Notes: a model not told the origin generated them from the letters alone. DNA of 64,000 bases from [Bacillus] selenitireducens MLS10 (GCF_000093085.1 NC_014219.1:868001-932000); one strand, 5' to 3'. Positions 1 through 8,460 are shown, numbered from the stretch's first letter. Program-made: numbers and translations.

Positions 1-2
1 GC

Positions 3-1193
3 TTGTTTGGCAGTACGTACAGCTTCTTCTTTGGCGGGAGCTCCAGTGGCAAGAGTGTCAATGAAACAACGGCGATGCAGACGACCGCCGTGTATGCCTG
101 CGTGCGGGTCCTGGCAGAAACCATCGCCAGCCTGCCGCTGCATGTGTATACGCACACCGACAACGGCAAAGACAAAGCCTTCGATCATCCGCTGTATTTT
201 ATGCTGCACGATGAACCGAACCCGGAGATGACCTCGTTCGTGTTCCGAGAAACAATGGTCAGTCACCTGCTTTTGTGGGGAAACGCCTACGCACAAGTCA
301 TCCGGGATGGCCGTGGGCAGGTATTGGCGTTGTATCCCCTTTTACCGGATCGGATGACCGTAGACCGGAACGCGAAAGGCCAGCTCTTTTATGAGTACCG
401 AAAAGACACCGGTTCCGTATTGCTGAAACCGGAAGAGGTGCTTCACATACCGGGGCTCGGCTTTGATGGCCTTGTCGGGTACTCGCCGGTGGCCATGGCG
501 AAGAATGCGATCGGGATGGCGATTGCCACTGAGGAATACGGGGCGAAGTTCTTCTCCAATGGGGCGAACCCAGGTGGCGTCTTGCAACATCCGGGCGTGG
601 TGAAAGATCCACGCAAGATTCGCGAGAGTTGGAACAGCGTCTACCAAGGATCCAGTAATGCGCATCGGGTGGCGGTATTGGAGGAAGGCATGACCTTTCA
701 AAGCATCGGAATCCCGCCGGATCAGGCGCAGTTCCTTGAAACAAGGAAGTACCAAACCGAAGAGATCTGTCGGATCTTCCGAGTCCCGCCGCACCTCGTC
801 GGGAATCTCGATCGGGCGACGTTCAGTAACATTGAGCACCAGTCGATCAGCTTCATTGACAACACGATCATGCCGTGGGTGTCGCGGCTCGAACAGGCGA
901 TGAAGCGGGCCCTCTTGTCCCCGGACGAGAAGAAACAGTACCTGATCAAGTTCAATTTGAATGGTCGTCTTCGTGGGGACGCTGGATCCCGCGCACAGTT
1001 CTATCAGATCATGCGTCAAAACGGGGTGATGTCCGCCAACGATATCCGGGAGCTCGAAGAGATGAACCGCATTCCGGATGATGAGGGTGGATCCAAGTAC
1101 CTCGTGAACGGCAACTTTGTCGACATGGCGAAGGCTGGTGCGTGGACAGGTCAGTACGAGGACAAACAAGAACGAGAGGAGGAAAACACGTGA
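3..1193 (+). CDS. HK97-family phage portal protein (5' partial)
   Basis: This is the dodecameric ring protein at the DNA-packaging vertex, through which the terminase pumps DNA into the prohead. The visible 396 residues match the HK97 portal family: the early stretch TTAVYACVRVLAETIASLPL, then the GNAYAQVIRD region, and RKYQTEEICRIFRVPPHLVG with the following FSNIEHQSISF motif in the second half. The frame is open to the left edge, and family members usually have about ten more N-terminal residues (MGLF-type start), so the TTG at 3 is probably not the true start. The stop overlaps the GTG of the protease gene. A head-gene order of portal, protease, capsid supports the call; terminase should be just outside the window. 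Confidence 0.93.
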   Translation: MFGSTYSFFFGGSSSGKSVNETTAMQTTAVYACVRVLAETIASLPLHVYTHTDNGKDKAFDHPLYFMLHDEPNPEMTSFVFRETMVSHLLLWGNAYAQVIRDGRGQVLALYPLLPDRMTVDRNAKGQLFYEYRKDTGSVLLKPEEVLHIPGLGFDGLVGYSPVAMAKNAIGMAIATEEYGAKFFSNGANPGGVLQHPGVVKDPRKIRESWNSVYQGSSNAHRVAVLEEGMTFQSIGIPPDQAQFLETRKYQTEEICRIFRVPPHLVGNLDRATFSNIEHQSISFIDNTIMPWVSRLEQAMKRALLSPDEKKQYLIKFNLNGRLRGDAGSRAQFYQIMRQNGVMSANDIRELEEMNRIPDDEGGSKYLVNGNFVDMAKAGAWTGQYEDKQEREEENT

Positions 1194-1870
1194 GAACCTT
1201 TTGGAATTGGGAAAACCGTGAAGACGGGCGTACCTTGCACTTAGACGGGGTGATTGCCGAAGAAACGTGGTTTGGGGATGAAGTGACACCCGCTGCGTTT
1301 AAGGAAGATTTGATGGCAGACAAAGGCGACATTACCGTGTGGATCAATTCACCGGGTGGTGATGTCTTCGCTGCGAGCCAGATTTACAACATGCTGATGG
1401 AATACCCAGGCCAGGTGACGGTGAAGATTGACGGCGTTGCGGCGAGTGCCGCTTCGGTCATTGCCATGGCGGGCACGAAGGTGTTGATGTCACCGGTGAG
1501 TATGATGATGATCCATAACCCGATGACAATGGCGATTGGGGATTCTTCGGAGATGAAGCGGGCGATGGAGATGCTTCGGGAAGTGAAAGAGAGCATCATG
1601 AACGCGTATGAGCTGCGGACGGAACTGCCTCGTACCCGGCTTGCGAAACTGATGGATGACGAGAGCTGGTTCAATGCGAAAAAGGCCGTGGAGCTAGGAT
1701 TCGCCGATGAGGTCTTATTCACCGGTGAAGAGAGCCCGGAGCCTGCGGTGTCCATGCTCTATAACCAAAGTGCGGTGGTCAATACATTCTTGAAGCAGTT
1801 TCCGAGTGCACCACCTGATAACGATACTGATGTGCAAGCATTGTATGACCGATTAAGACTATTGCAATAA
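1190..1870 (+). CDS. ClpP-like prohead maturation protease
   Basis: This serine protease (226 residues) should cleave the capsid scaffold (delta) domain during head maturation. The fold is Clp-protease-like: INSPGGDVFAA near residue 50, the nucleophile Ser in DGVAASAASV, and the catalytic His in MMMIHNPM. I chose the GTG at 1190, which overlaps the portal stop as GTGA, because AGAGGAGG lies about 7 bases upstream; an in-frame start further up at 1142 would sit inside the portal gene without a good binding site. It lies directly upstream of the major capsid gene, the usual arrangement in HK97-like phages that have no separate scaffold gene. Confidence 0.93.
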   Translation: MRTFWNWENREDGRTLHLDGVIAEETWFGDEVTPAAFKEDLMADKGDITVWINSPGGDVFAASQIYNMLMEYPGQVTVKIDGVAASAASVIAMAGTKVLMSPVSMMMIHNPMTMAIGDSSEMKRAMEMLREVKESIMNAYELRTELPRTRLAKLMDDESWFNAKKAVELGFADEVLFTGEESPEPAVSMLYNQSAVVNTFLKQFPSAPPDNDTDVQALYDRLRLLQ

Positions 1871-1893
1871 ACCAAAAAGATGGAGGGATTCAC

Positions 1894-3087
1894 ATGAATC
1901 AAGCAATGGCATTACGAGAAGAACGAGCGAAGACGTGGGAGAAGGCAAAGGCGTATCTCGATGAAAACAAGACGAAGGAAGGTCGGTTGTCCGCCGAACA
2001 TAAAGAGGTGTACGAGCGGATGGAACAGGAGATCACCGACCTAGGAAAAGATATCGAGCGGATAGAGCGGTATGAGGCCATGGAGCGGGAGTTGTCCAAG
2101 CCGATCAATGAACCGATGACGACGAAACCGCAAGGGGCTGATCGGGACAAGACGGGTCGGGCAAGTGATGAGTACCGTCAGTCCTTTTGGCGAGCGATGC
2201 GAAAGCAGGGCGGCTACGAGGTGCAAAACGCCCTCAAGATTGGCACGGACTCCGAAGGTGGCTACTTGGCGCCGGATGAGTTTGAACGGACGTTAATCGA
2301 AGCCCTCGAAGAAGAGAACATTTTCCGGTCCATGGCGAAGGTGATCACCACATCCTCAGGTGATCGGAAAATTCCAGTCGTCGCATCCAAAGGCACAGCG
2401 TCATGGGTGGATGAAGAAGGCGCGATTCCGGAGTCCGATGATGCGTTCGGTCAGGTGTCGATCGGGGCGTATAAAGTGGCGACGATGATCAAGGTCTCCG
2501 AAGAGCTCCTGCATGACAACGTGTTTAATCTGGAATCGTATATTGCGAAAGAGTTCGCCCGTCGGATTGGGGCCAAGGAAGAAGAAGCGTTCTTCACAGG
2601 AGATGGCACTGGCAAACCGACGGGCATTTTCAATGAGACTGGTGGTGGACAAGTGGGTGTGACCGCAGCTTCGGCCACAGCAATTACCGTCGATGAGATC
2701 ATGGATCTGTTTTATTCCCTTCGTTCGCCGTACCGTAAAAAGGCGGCGTTTGTGACGAACGACTCCACCGTGAAGTTGATCCGCAAGTTGAAGGACGGGA
2801 ATGGGCAGTATCTCTGGCAACCGTCGATTCAGGCCGGACAGCCGGACACGATCTTGAACCGTCCGGTGAAAACGTCCGCGTATGTGCCGATCGCTGAGAG
2901 CGGGGCTAAGTCGATGGCCTTTGGCGACTTTGGGTACTACTGGGTCGCCGACCGTCAAGGCCGTTCCTTTCAACGGTTGAACGAGCTGTATGCGGTGACG
3001 GGCCAAGTCGGTTTCCGTGCCACGCAGCGGGTCGACGGCAAGCTCATTCTCCCGGAAGCAATTAAACTCTTAAAGCAGAAAGGCTAG
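1894..3087 (+). CDS. HK97-type major capsid protein with N-terminal scaffold domain
   Basis: This protein (397 residues) forms the icosahedral head shell. The first roughly 110 residues are charged and strongly helical (coiled-coil-like, rich in E, K and R), typical of the delta scaffold domain removed by the upstream protease. The HK97 fold then follows, with NALKIGTDSEGGYLAPDEF at the domain boundary, EEEAFFTGDGTGKPTGIF in the spine/E-loop region and the late GFRATQRVDGKLILPEAIK stretch. The ATG has TGGAGGG ten bases upstream. It is followed closely by the small head protein gene. The family assignment is secure; whether the capsid is covalently crosslinked cannot be told by eye. Confidence 0.95.
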   Translation: MNQAMALREERAKTWEKAKAYLDENKTKEGRLSAEHKEVYERMEQEITDLGKDIERIERYEAMERELSKPINEPMTTKPQGADRDKTGRASDEYRQSFWRAMRKQGGYEVQNALKIGTDSEGGYLAPDEFERTLIEALEEENIFRSMAKVITTSSGDRKIPVVASKGTASWVDEEGAIPESDDAFGQVSIGAYKVATMIKVSEELLHDNVFNLESYIAKEFARRIGAKEEEAFFTGDGTGKPTGIFNETGGGQVGVTAASATAITVDEIMDLFYSLRSPYRKKAAFVTNDSTVKLIRKLKDGNGQYLWQPSIQAGQPDTILNRPVKTSAYVPIAESGAKSMAFGDFGYYWVADRQGRSFQRLNELYAVTGQVGFRATQRVDGKLILPEAIKLLKQKG

Positions 3088-3097
3088 GTGAAGACAG

Positions 3098-3319
3098 ATG
3101 GCGAACGTGAAGAACTATCAGGTCCAGGGCGGTGAGCGCCTGATCATTGGCGGCACGATCGAAGTGGAAGGTGAGGGAAGCATCCTCGTCGATGACGTGC
3201 CCTTTGGTCCTGCCGCTCATCAGGAAGCGAGTACGGCTGAGACCGTGGAAGGCTTACGGGATGACCTGAATTTATTAATTACCCAATTAACTGCGGCTGG
3301 ACTGATCAAGACTGACTAG
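3098..3319 (+). CDS. Small head protein, head-fibre-like
   Basis: This 73-residue protein lies directly after the capsid gene. It opens with a beta-rich half (NYQVQGGERLIIGGTIEVEG) and ends with a helical segment (VEGLRDDLNLLITQLTAAGL). Small proteins of this build and position in Bacillus siphophages are annotated as head fibre or capsid decoration proteins; I make the call on that resemblance and on the gene order, not on a diagnostic motif. The start ATG is preceded by AGGTGAAGACAG, a modest binding site. It could instead be an unrelated small structural protein. Confidence 0.6.
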   Translation: MANVKNYQVQGGERLIIGGTIEVEGEGSILVDDVPFGPAAHQEASTAETVEGLRDDLNLLITQLTAAGLIKTD

Positions 3320-3330
3320 GAGGTGAGGGC

Positions 3331-3633
3331 ATGGTTCTCTCATTGGAAGACGTGAAGACCTATTTACGCGTGGACGGTGATGAGGAAGATGCCCTCATCA
3401 CATTTTTGATTCAGGCCGCGACAGAGCTATGCGAAGAGATTCTCCGCTATGAAATCGAGGACATCGCGCAAGAACCGGCGATGGTCAAACAGGCCATTTT
3501 GTATGGGATTGCCAACATGTATGAAAAACGCGAGGGGACGTATTACTACCTCCGTGATGAAGGTGGGGGCATTGAAGATACAATGCGGATGATGCGGATC
3601 TTCTTAAGCGGCCACCGGAAGGCGGGGTGGTGA
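3331..3633 (+). CDS. Head-tail connector protein (gp6-like)
   Basis: This 100-residue protein resembles the phage gp6/QLRG family of connector (adaptor) proteins that form a ring under the portal. Visible family features are the N-terminal LSLEDVKTYLRVDGDEEDAL segment, a long helix (ITFLIQAATELCEEIL) and the central helical VKQAILYGIANMYEKREG, which corresponds to the region that gives the family its name. AGGAGGTGAGGGC lies just upstream of the ATG. The C-terminus overlaps the beginning of the next open frame by a few bases, as is normal for translationally coupled head-tail genes. Confidence 0.82.
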   Translation: MVLSLEDVKTYLRVDGDEEDALITFLIQAATELCEEILRYEIEDIAQEPAMVKQAILYGIANMYEKREGTYYYLRDEGGGIEDTMRMMRIFLSGHRKAGW

Positions 3634-3635
3634 GG

Positions 3636-3983
3636 ATGGATATTGGCGATCTAAGGCATCGCATCACCCTAATGTCGAAAAATGTCGAAACGAACGAGAA
3701 CGGCTTTGAGGTCGTTACGTGGCAAGAGGTCGATGAGGTGTGGGCACATGTGGCGAACTTAACGGCACGGGATTTCTTTTCCGCTTCCCGTGTACAGATG
3801 CAGCACACCGTCCTGTTTACGATCCGTTATCATCCGGATGTGGATGAATCACTTAGGATCCGTTTCCTGGAGAAGGTGTATCGCCTTACGGGGATCGATC
3901 AGAAACAGTACAAAAACCGGTTCATGGAATTGAAGGCATTGGAGGTGGACGCCGATGAAAGTGGAAATGACGGGCATGGATGA
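3636..3983 (+). CDS. Head-tail joining / head closure protein (SPP1 gp16-like)
   Basis: This 115-residue protein should close the connector after packaging. The start MDIGDLRHRITLMSK is the typical opening of the phage head-tail joining family, followed by a small beta-barrel with WQEVDEVWAHVANLTARDFF and a late VYRLTGIDQ. I prefer the ATG at 3636, since family members begin with M-x-x-G-x-L-R-x-R-I; two in-frame GTG codons at 3627 and 3630 are alternatives. The gene overlaps the following one by 29 bases, consistent with coupled expression. Confidence 0.85.
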   Translation: MDIGDLRHRITLMSKNVETNENGFEVVTWQEVDEVWAHVANLTARDFFSASRVQMQHTVLFTIRYHPDVDESLRIRFLEKVYRLTGIDQKQYKNRFMELKALEVDADESGNDGHG

Positions 3984-4323
3984 GGTGCTTCGGAACCTGG
4001 ATGCGATGGGCCAAAAAGGTCGTCGCATTGAGAACAAGGCGCTGCTTGAAGCCGGCAAGATGGTCCAGGAAGCGATTCAAAAGGAGACACCCGAAGATAG
4101 TGGAACCTTGAAACGGAGTATCCAAGTCTCAAATGTGAAAACGAAAGACGGGATGAAACATGTCCTCGTCGGTCCGGATAAGACCGGCTGGTACGGCTCC
4201 TTTGTCGAGTTCGGGACCGTGAAGATGCGTCCAACACCCTTTATGAGCCGGGGCTATGAACAGGTGAAAGGCAACGTCATCACCACCATCCTACTTGAGA
4301 TGCGAAAGGGGATGCGACTATGA
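3955..4323 (+). CDS. HK97 gp10-family head-tail protein
   Basis: This 122-residue protein belongs to the HK97 gp10 family, placed at the head-tail interface or top of the tail tube. Evidence: the pattern of an N-terminal helix, a central helix KALLEAGKMVQEAIQKETPE, the segment DSGTLKRSIQVSNV, and the C-terminal VEFGTVKMRPTPFM, a signature of the family (glycine-threonine then a proline-rich loop). The ATG is preceded by GGAGGTGGACGCC. It overlaps the upstream gene by 29 bases and the next by 4 (ATGA). Confidence 0.88.
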   Translation: MKVEMTGMDEVLRNLDAMGQKGRRIENKALLEAGKMVQEAIQKETPEDSGTLKRSIQVSNVKTKDGMKHVLVGPDKTGWYGSFVEFGTVKMRPTPFMSRGYEQVKGNVITTILLEMRKGMRL

Positions 4324-4664
4324 GGATTCATGAACGGGTGAAAACAGCCCTTCAAGATATAGGCGTACCTGTATCTTTTCAAACCTATCAGGGAAACGCG
4401 AAGACGTATGTAACATTCTTTCAATACATGGAACAGCCCAGCCTGCACCAGGATGATGCGATTGGGTTGTCCGTTCATTATATACAGGTGGATTTGTGGT
4501 CCAACGGTGACTACCTGGACTTGGACGCGTTGATTCAAACGAAGATGGAAGCGGCCGGATTTCGCTTTTTAACCGGCTATGATCAGTACGAACAAGACGT
4601 GAAGATGTACCACAAAAGTTTACGATACGCATTTGAAGAGGAGGGAGCTTCATGGCACAAGTAG
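4320..4664 (+). CDS. Tail terminator / tail completion protein (DUF3168-like)
   Basis: This 114-residue protein probably caps the tail tube and sets the joining surface to the head. The sequence has the alternating pattern VYVTFFQYMEQPSLHQDD-type beta strand after an initial helix, HYIQVDLWSNGDYLDLDALI in the middle, and a C-terminal YEQDVKMYHKSLRYAFE, all in the places seen in DUF3168-like tail completion proteins. Position between gp10-like and major tail genes agrees. The start forms an ATGA overlap with the gp10-like gene, and the stop lies 13 bases inside the major tail gene. Confidence 0.72.
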   Translation: MRIHERVKTALQDIGVPVSFQTYQGNAKTYVTFFQYMEQPSLHQDDAIGLSVHYIQVDLWSNGDYLDLDALIQTKMEAAGFRFLTGYDQYEQDVKMYHKSLRYAFEEEGASWHK

Positions 4665-5224
4665 GATTAAAGGATTTACATGTGGCGATTTTAGTGGAGG
4701 ACACGAAAGATGCCCTGGAGTATGAACTGCCGGAGAAGATGATCGGCGGAATTAACGCGACCATCAACCCGACGGTGAATACACAGGAGCTCTATGCCGA
4801 TGATCAGCTTTGGGAATCGGTGTCGGCACTCGGAAAGATCGACGTAGAGATTGAAACAGCGGAATTGGCGTTAAGTACCCGCGCGAAAATTGGCGGGCAT
4901 ACGATTAAAGACGGGGTATTGATTGAAAAGGCCACGGACATCGCCCCGCACGTGGCACTTGGATTTAAGAGTATTAAGTCCAACGGCAAATACCGCTACG
5001 TCTGGCTGTTAAAAGGTGTCGCGGAACCGATGGCGGAAGACTATGCCACCAAATCCGACAGCATCGAGCATAAGACGCCAAAGCTCAAGTTCACGTTCAT
5101 GCCACGGGCGAAGGATAGCCAGTGGAAACAAACGGCGGATGAAGACGGGGACGGCTTTTCTGGGGAAGAAACGTGGTTTGAACACGTACCAGGCGACACA
5201 ACGATTGAAGATACGGGTGTATAA
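4652..5224 (+). CDS. Major tail protein (phi13 type)
   Basis: This 190-residue protein is the tail tube subunit. It resembles the phi13-type major tail family: MAQVGLKDLHVAILVEDT at the start, the NPTVNTQELYADDQLWESV strand, and the LGFKSIKSNGKYRYVWLLKG strand, with FTFMPRAKDSQW late in the chain. The C-terminus is acidic (DEDGDGFSGEETWFE) and may be exposed on the tail surface. GAGGGAG lies 7 bases before the ATG, and the next gene follows after an 18-base gap carrying its own AAGGAGGAG site. Confidence 0.88.
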   Translation: MAQVGLKDLHVAILVEDTKDALEYELPEKMIGGINATINPTVNTQELYADDQLWESVSALGKIDVEIETAELALSTRAKIGGHTIKDGVLIEKATDIAPHVALGFKSIKSNGKYRYVWLLKGVAEPMAEDYATKSDSIEHKTPKLKFTFMPRAKDSQWKQTADEDGDGFSGEETWFEHVPGDTTIEDTGV

Positions 5225-5242
5225 AAAGGAGGAGCATAAGAC

Positions 5243-5542
5243 ATGCATGTAACATTAACGATCAATCAGGCACCGCGCACGTTTCAAAACGGGATGGTGA
5301 GTGCGCGGATGCTCAGGCGTACGATTGAGATCACGCAGACGATGGACTTCGACAACATGAGCGTGGACGACTTGGATACGATGGTCGGCTACTTGGTCGA
5401 GCTCTTTCATCATCAGTTCACGATCGATGACGTCTATGACGGACTGGCGTCGAAGGACCTGATCCCCACGCTCATCGCCTGCATCAATGAAGTGGTAGGG
5501 GATATGAGTGACGCGACGACAGGTGATGAAAAAAACGCATAG
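5243..5542 (+). CDS. Tail assembly chaperone gpG
   Basis: This 99-residue protein is the short tail assembly chaperone that keeps the tape measure soluble while tail tube subunits polymerise on it. Sequence features are a compact N-terminal part (MHVTLTINQAPRTFQNGMVS) and a helical core with LDTMVGYLVELFHHQFTIDD, as in firmicute gpG-like proteins that sit between the major tail and tape measure genes. Its last codons, GAA AAA AAC GCA TAG, contain a -1 slippery heptamer, so a fraction of ribosomes should enter the overlapping gpT frame (see the next entry). AAAGGAGGAGC precedes the ATG. Confidence 0.88.
   Translation: MHVTLTINQAPRTFQNGMVSARMLRRTIEITQTMDFDNMSVDDLDTMVGYLVELFHHQFTIDDVYDGLASKDLIPTLIACINEVVGDMSDATTGDEKNA
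5530..5536 (+). promoter_or_regulatory. -1 ribosomal frameshift slippery heptamer
   Basis: The heptamer A AAA AAC is in the correct X XXY YYZ phase relative to the gpG frame (codons GAA AAA AAC). It lies two codons before the gpG stop and directly connects to an open -1 frame of 57 codons. A GC-rich stretch (AGCGGGGGCGCCG) follows and might act as the stimulatory element. Confidence 0.87.
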
Positions 5543-5709
5543 CGGGGGCGCCGATGACCCCGAGGCAATTCATCGATCAGCTCTACTTGTCCTTGCTCGA
5601 ACAAGGGTGGAAGCTTTCAGACATTGATGAAATGGACGTATTCTACTATCTCCATTTACTCAAGGTCAAAGCAAAGACCCAACAAACGTATATCGACGAT
5701 GTGCTGTAA
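5536..5709 (+). CDS. gpT extension of the gpGT chaperone (-1 frameshift product)
   Basis: After slipping -1 on A AAA AAC, ribosomes continue at 5536 through 57 sense codons to the TAA at 5707, giving a gpG-T fusion of about 155 residues. The extension contains MTPRQFIDQLYLSLLEQGW and EMDVFYYLHLLKVKAKTQQT, a helical T domain that would bind the tape measure. Frame 0 of gpG ends at 5542, so the second frame is reached only by slippage or by an internal start at the ATG 5554, which has a weak GGGGGCG site before it. Gene position immediately ahead of the tape measure is the classical one for this frameshift pair. Confidence 0.85.
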   Translation, partial: RIAGAPMTPRQFIDQLYLSLLEQGWKLSDIDEMDVFYYLHLLKVKAKTQQTYIDDVL

Positions 5710-5734
5710 CACCTGACACGGGTGTTTTTATTTT
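5708..5734 (+). terminator. Intrinsic-terminator-like hairpin before the tape measure
   Basis: AACACC and GGTGTT (5708-5713 and 5721-5726) form a 6-bp stem with a 7-base loop followed by TTTATTTT. It could reduce transcription into the large tape measure gene, or be overridden by phage antitermination. The stem is short, so the call is tentative. Confidence 0.4.
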
Positions 5735-5754
5735 GGTTTCAGGGAGGTGAGCGG

Positions 5755-8460
5755 ATGGCAGACGTTGGCCAGTTACATGTGAAAGTGGGGCTCGATAGCA
5801 CCGGCTTCCAAAACGGGATCGGGAAGTTGAACCAGGAAATGCGCAAGGTCCAGTCGGAGTTTAAGTTCGCCTCCTCCCAGATGGGCAAGCACGGATCCGG
5901 GCTGGATCAGTTGAAAGTGAAGTCGGACTCGTTAACGAAGCAAAAAGAGCTCCAGCGCCAAAAAGTCGAAGCCTTGAAAGCCGCTCACGAACGCTCCGTG
6001 GAAACCAAAGGGGCCGATGCCAAGGCCACAGGAGACTTAGAGATCAAGCTGAACAATGCCCAAGCCGCATTAGAGGGCATGGACCAAGAGCTTGCGAACA
6101 TCAACCGGGAGATCGAGATCCAATCGTCGAGCTGGTATGAACTCGGTCAGACGCTCGAGCCAATCGGGCAAAAGATGCAAGACGTCGGGAAGCGGATGGA
6201 GACCATCGGACAGGACCTCACCAAAAAGGTCACATTGCCGATTGTCGGGATTGGGGCGGCGGCGGTGAAGATCGGCTCGGACTTTGAAGCGGGGATGAGT
6301 CAGGTGCAGGCGATTTCGGGAGCCTCCGGTGACGAACTGGACAAACTCGCAGATAAAGCGAAGGAGATGGGTTCCTCCACCAAGTTCAGTGCCACCGAAT
6401 CGGCGGAAGCGATGAACTACATGGCGATGGCCGGTTGGGACACCTCGCAGATCATGGGTGGTTTGGACGGGGTGATGATGCTTGCCTCAGCCAGTGGTGA
6501 GAGCCTGGCCTCGGTTTCAGATATTGTGACGGATGCCCTCACCGCTTTTGGGATGGAAGCCAGTGAAGCAGTAGACTTTGCCGATCTCTTAGCCAGTGCG
6601 TCGAGTAATGCGAATACGAACGTCGGCATGCTCGGGGAGTCGTTCAAGTACGTAGCGCCGCTGTTTGGCTCGTTGGGCTATTCATCGGAGGATGCGGCTC
6701 TGGCCCTTGGGCTCATGGCAAATGCCGGGATTAAGGGTAGCCAGGCCGGTACGTCCCTTCGTGGCGCGATCACACGGCTCACGAATCCAACTGGAGATGC
6801 GGCCGCCCTGATTGAAGACCTCGGCATTCAGATGACGGACGCGCAGGGAAACATGTTGCCGTTTGATGAGGTCATTGGTCAGTTACGATCCTCGTTCGGT
6901 GGTCTGACGGAAGAACAACAGGCGCAATACGCATCGACGATCTTTGGCCGGGAAGCGATGAGTGGGATGCTCGCGATCATCAATGCCACCGAGGATGATT
7001 ACCAGAGTCTTACCGATGCGACGCGGGACTATAACGGTGCCGCAGGTGAAATGGCCGAAGTGATGCAGGATAACTTGCAAGGGCAGCTCACCATTTTAAA
7101 GTCGCAGTTAGAAGGTGTGGCCATTGAGATCTTTGAGATTCTCGTCCCGCATTTGCGCACGATGGTGGACTACCTTCAGCGCGCTGTGGAGTGGTTTTCG
7201 AACCTGAATCCTGGCACGCAGGAAGCGATTGTGAAGGTGGCCGCATTGGCTGCGGCGTTAGGTCCGGTGTTACTGATCGGCGGCAAGATGGTTGGTACCG
7301 TCGGCACGCTCATTTCACTCTTTTCAAAGTTCTCCCTCGCTATGGCTGGGAAGACGGCGGCGGTTGGCGGGGCTGCCACAGCGACAGGTGGTCTAGTGGC
7401 GGTGAAAGGGATGCTCGCCGCGGCGTTTACGGCTTTGACGGGCCCGATTGGCATTGCCGTGGCCGCAATTGTCGGGATCACGGCCGTCGGTGTGGCGCTA
7501 TGGCGGAACTGGGATACGGTCAAAGAGAAGGCGGGTGAACTCGGGCAAGCCGTCAGTGAACGCTGGTCGAATCTGCGTGAGCGAACAAGTGAAGCCTGGG
7601 GCAACATGACGGAGAACATCCGAGAGCGTTGGTCGGATATCGGGGAACGAACCTCGGAATCCCTCTCGAGTATGCAGGATCACATGAGCACGGGCTGGTC
7701 GAATTTGCAGGAAAACACCCGTGAACGCTGGGCCGGGATTCGTGAGAACCTATCCGAATCCTGGGGGTCCATGTGGTCGAATACGACAGAATCGCTCGCC
7801 AATATCAGGGAGCGGGTCGGTACCTCGTGGCAAAGTGTCCGGGATCGTACCTCTTCAACATGGGGTGAACTCCGTTCCAATACGTCATCTTCTTGGTCTG
7901 ACATGCAAAGCAGTATTGATCGCCATGGTGGCGGGATTCGTGGCGTCATTGGCAGCTACACCGAACGCTACAAGTCCACGTGGCGGAATGCTTTAGGACA
8001 GATGGATACGATGACGGGAGGGAACTTCTCCAACATCCGTTCACATGTGTCGAATGCGTTCAATCGGATTAATGAATCGATCCGCGACGGGATCAACCGG
8101 GTTCGTGAATGGAACAATACCTCCGTGAAAGAAAAAGTGTTCAGTATTACCGAGCGGGTACGAAACATCTTCAGTAGTGGCGGTTCGGTGGCGAAGAACT
8201 TCAGTGGCACGAGCTTCTTCCCCGGCGGGATGACAATGGTCGGGGAACTGGGTCCGGAGCTGGTGGAGTTACCTAGAGGATCGCGGATCCATAACGATGT
8301 GGAAACGAGTCGCATGATGAACGGTGAAAGTCAGAGCAATCAAGGATTGTCCATTTCCATCGAGCAGTTCGTGAACAACTCGGATAAAGACATTGAACAG
8401 CTGGCATATGAACTCGAATTTTACCGGCAGCGCATGACACAAGGAAGGGGGCGGGGATGA
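5755..8460 (+). CDS. Tape measure protein
   Basis: This 901-residue protein sets tail length and is later ejected to help DNA cross the envelope. It has a coiled-coil N-terminal region (residues about 20-140), the TMP core with FEAGMSQVQAISGASGDEL, MGSSTKFSATESAEAMNYMA and GYSSEDAALALGLMANAGIK, then hydrophobic segments around residues 500-570 (ALAAALGPVLLIGG and GPIGIAVAAIVGITAVGV). From about residue 600 the chain becomes a strict 11-residue repeat with Trp or Leu at one position (ERW...EAW...ERW). The C-terminus has FFPGGMTMVGELGPELVELP, typical of this family. I chose the ATG at 5755 because GGGAGGTGAG precedes it. It overlaps the distal tail gene. Confidence 0.95.
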   Translation: MADVGQLHVKVGLDSTGFQNGIGKLNQEMRKVQSEFKFASSQMGKHGSGLDQLKVKSDSLTKQKELQRQKVEALKAAHERSVETKGADAKATGDLEIKLNNAQAALEGMDQELANINREIEIQSSSWYELGQTLEPIGQKMQDVGKRMETIGQDLTKKVTLPIVGIGAAAVKIGSDFEAGMSQVQAISGASGDELDKLADKAKEMGSSTKFSATESAEAMNYMAMAGWDTSQIMGGLDGVMMLASASGESLASVSDIVTDALTAFGMEASEAVDFADLLASASSNANTNVGMLGESFKYVAPLFGSLGYSSEDAALALGLMANAGIKGSQAGTSLRGAITRLTNPTGDAAALIEDLGIQMTDAQGNMLPFDEVIGQLRSSFGGLTEEQQAQYASTIFGREAMSGMLAIINATEDDYQSLTDATRDYNGAAGEMAEVMQDNLQGQLTILKSQLEGVAIEIFEILVPHLRTMVDYLQRAVEWFSNLNPGTQEAIVKVAALAAALGPVLLIGGKMVGTVGTLISLFSKFSLAMAGKTAAVGGAATATGGLVAVKGMLAAAFTALTGPIGIAVAAIVGITAVGVALWRNWDTVKEKAGELGQAVSERWSNLRERTSEAWGNMTENIRERWSDIGERTSESLSSMQDHMSTGWSNLQENTRERWAGIRENLSESWGSMWSNTTESLANIRERVGTSWQSVRDRTSSTWGELRSNTSSSWSDMQSSIDRHGGGIRGVIGSYTERYKSTWRNALGQMDTMTGGNFSNIRSHVSNAFNRINESIRDGINRVREWNNTSVKEKVFSITERVRNIFSSGGSVAKNFSGTSFFPGGMTMVGELGPELVELPRGSRIHNDVETSRMMNGESQSNQGLSISIEQFVNNSDKDIEQLAYELEFYRQRMTQGRGRG

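Noticed and set aside
342-1289. Long - strand frame opposite the portal gene
   Set aside because: Composition (Arg, His, Pro rich) and lack of start signals mark it as a shadow of the + strand gene. The same holds for other long - strand frames in this region.
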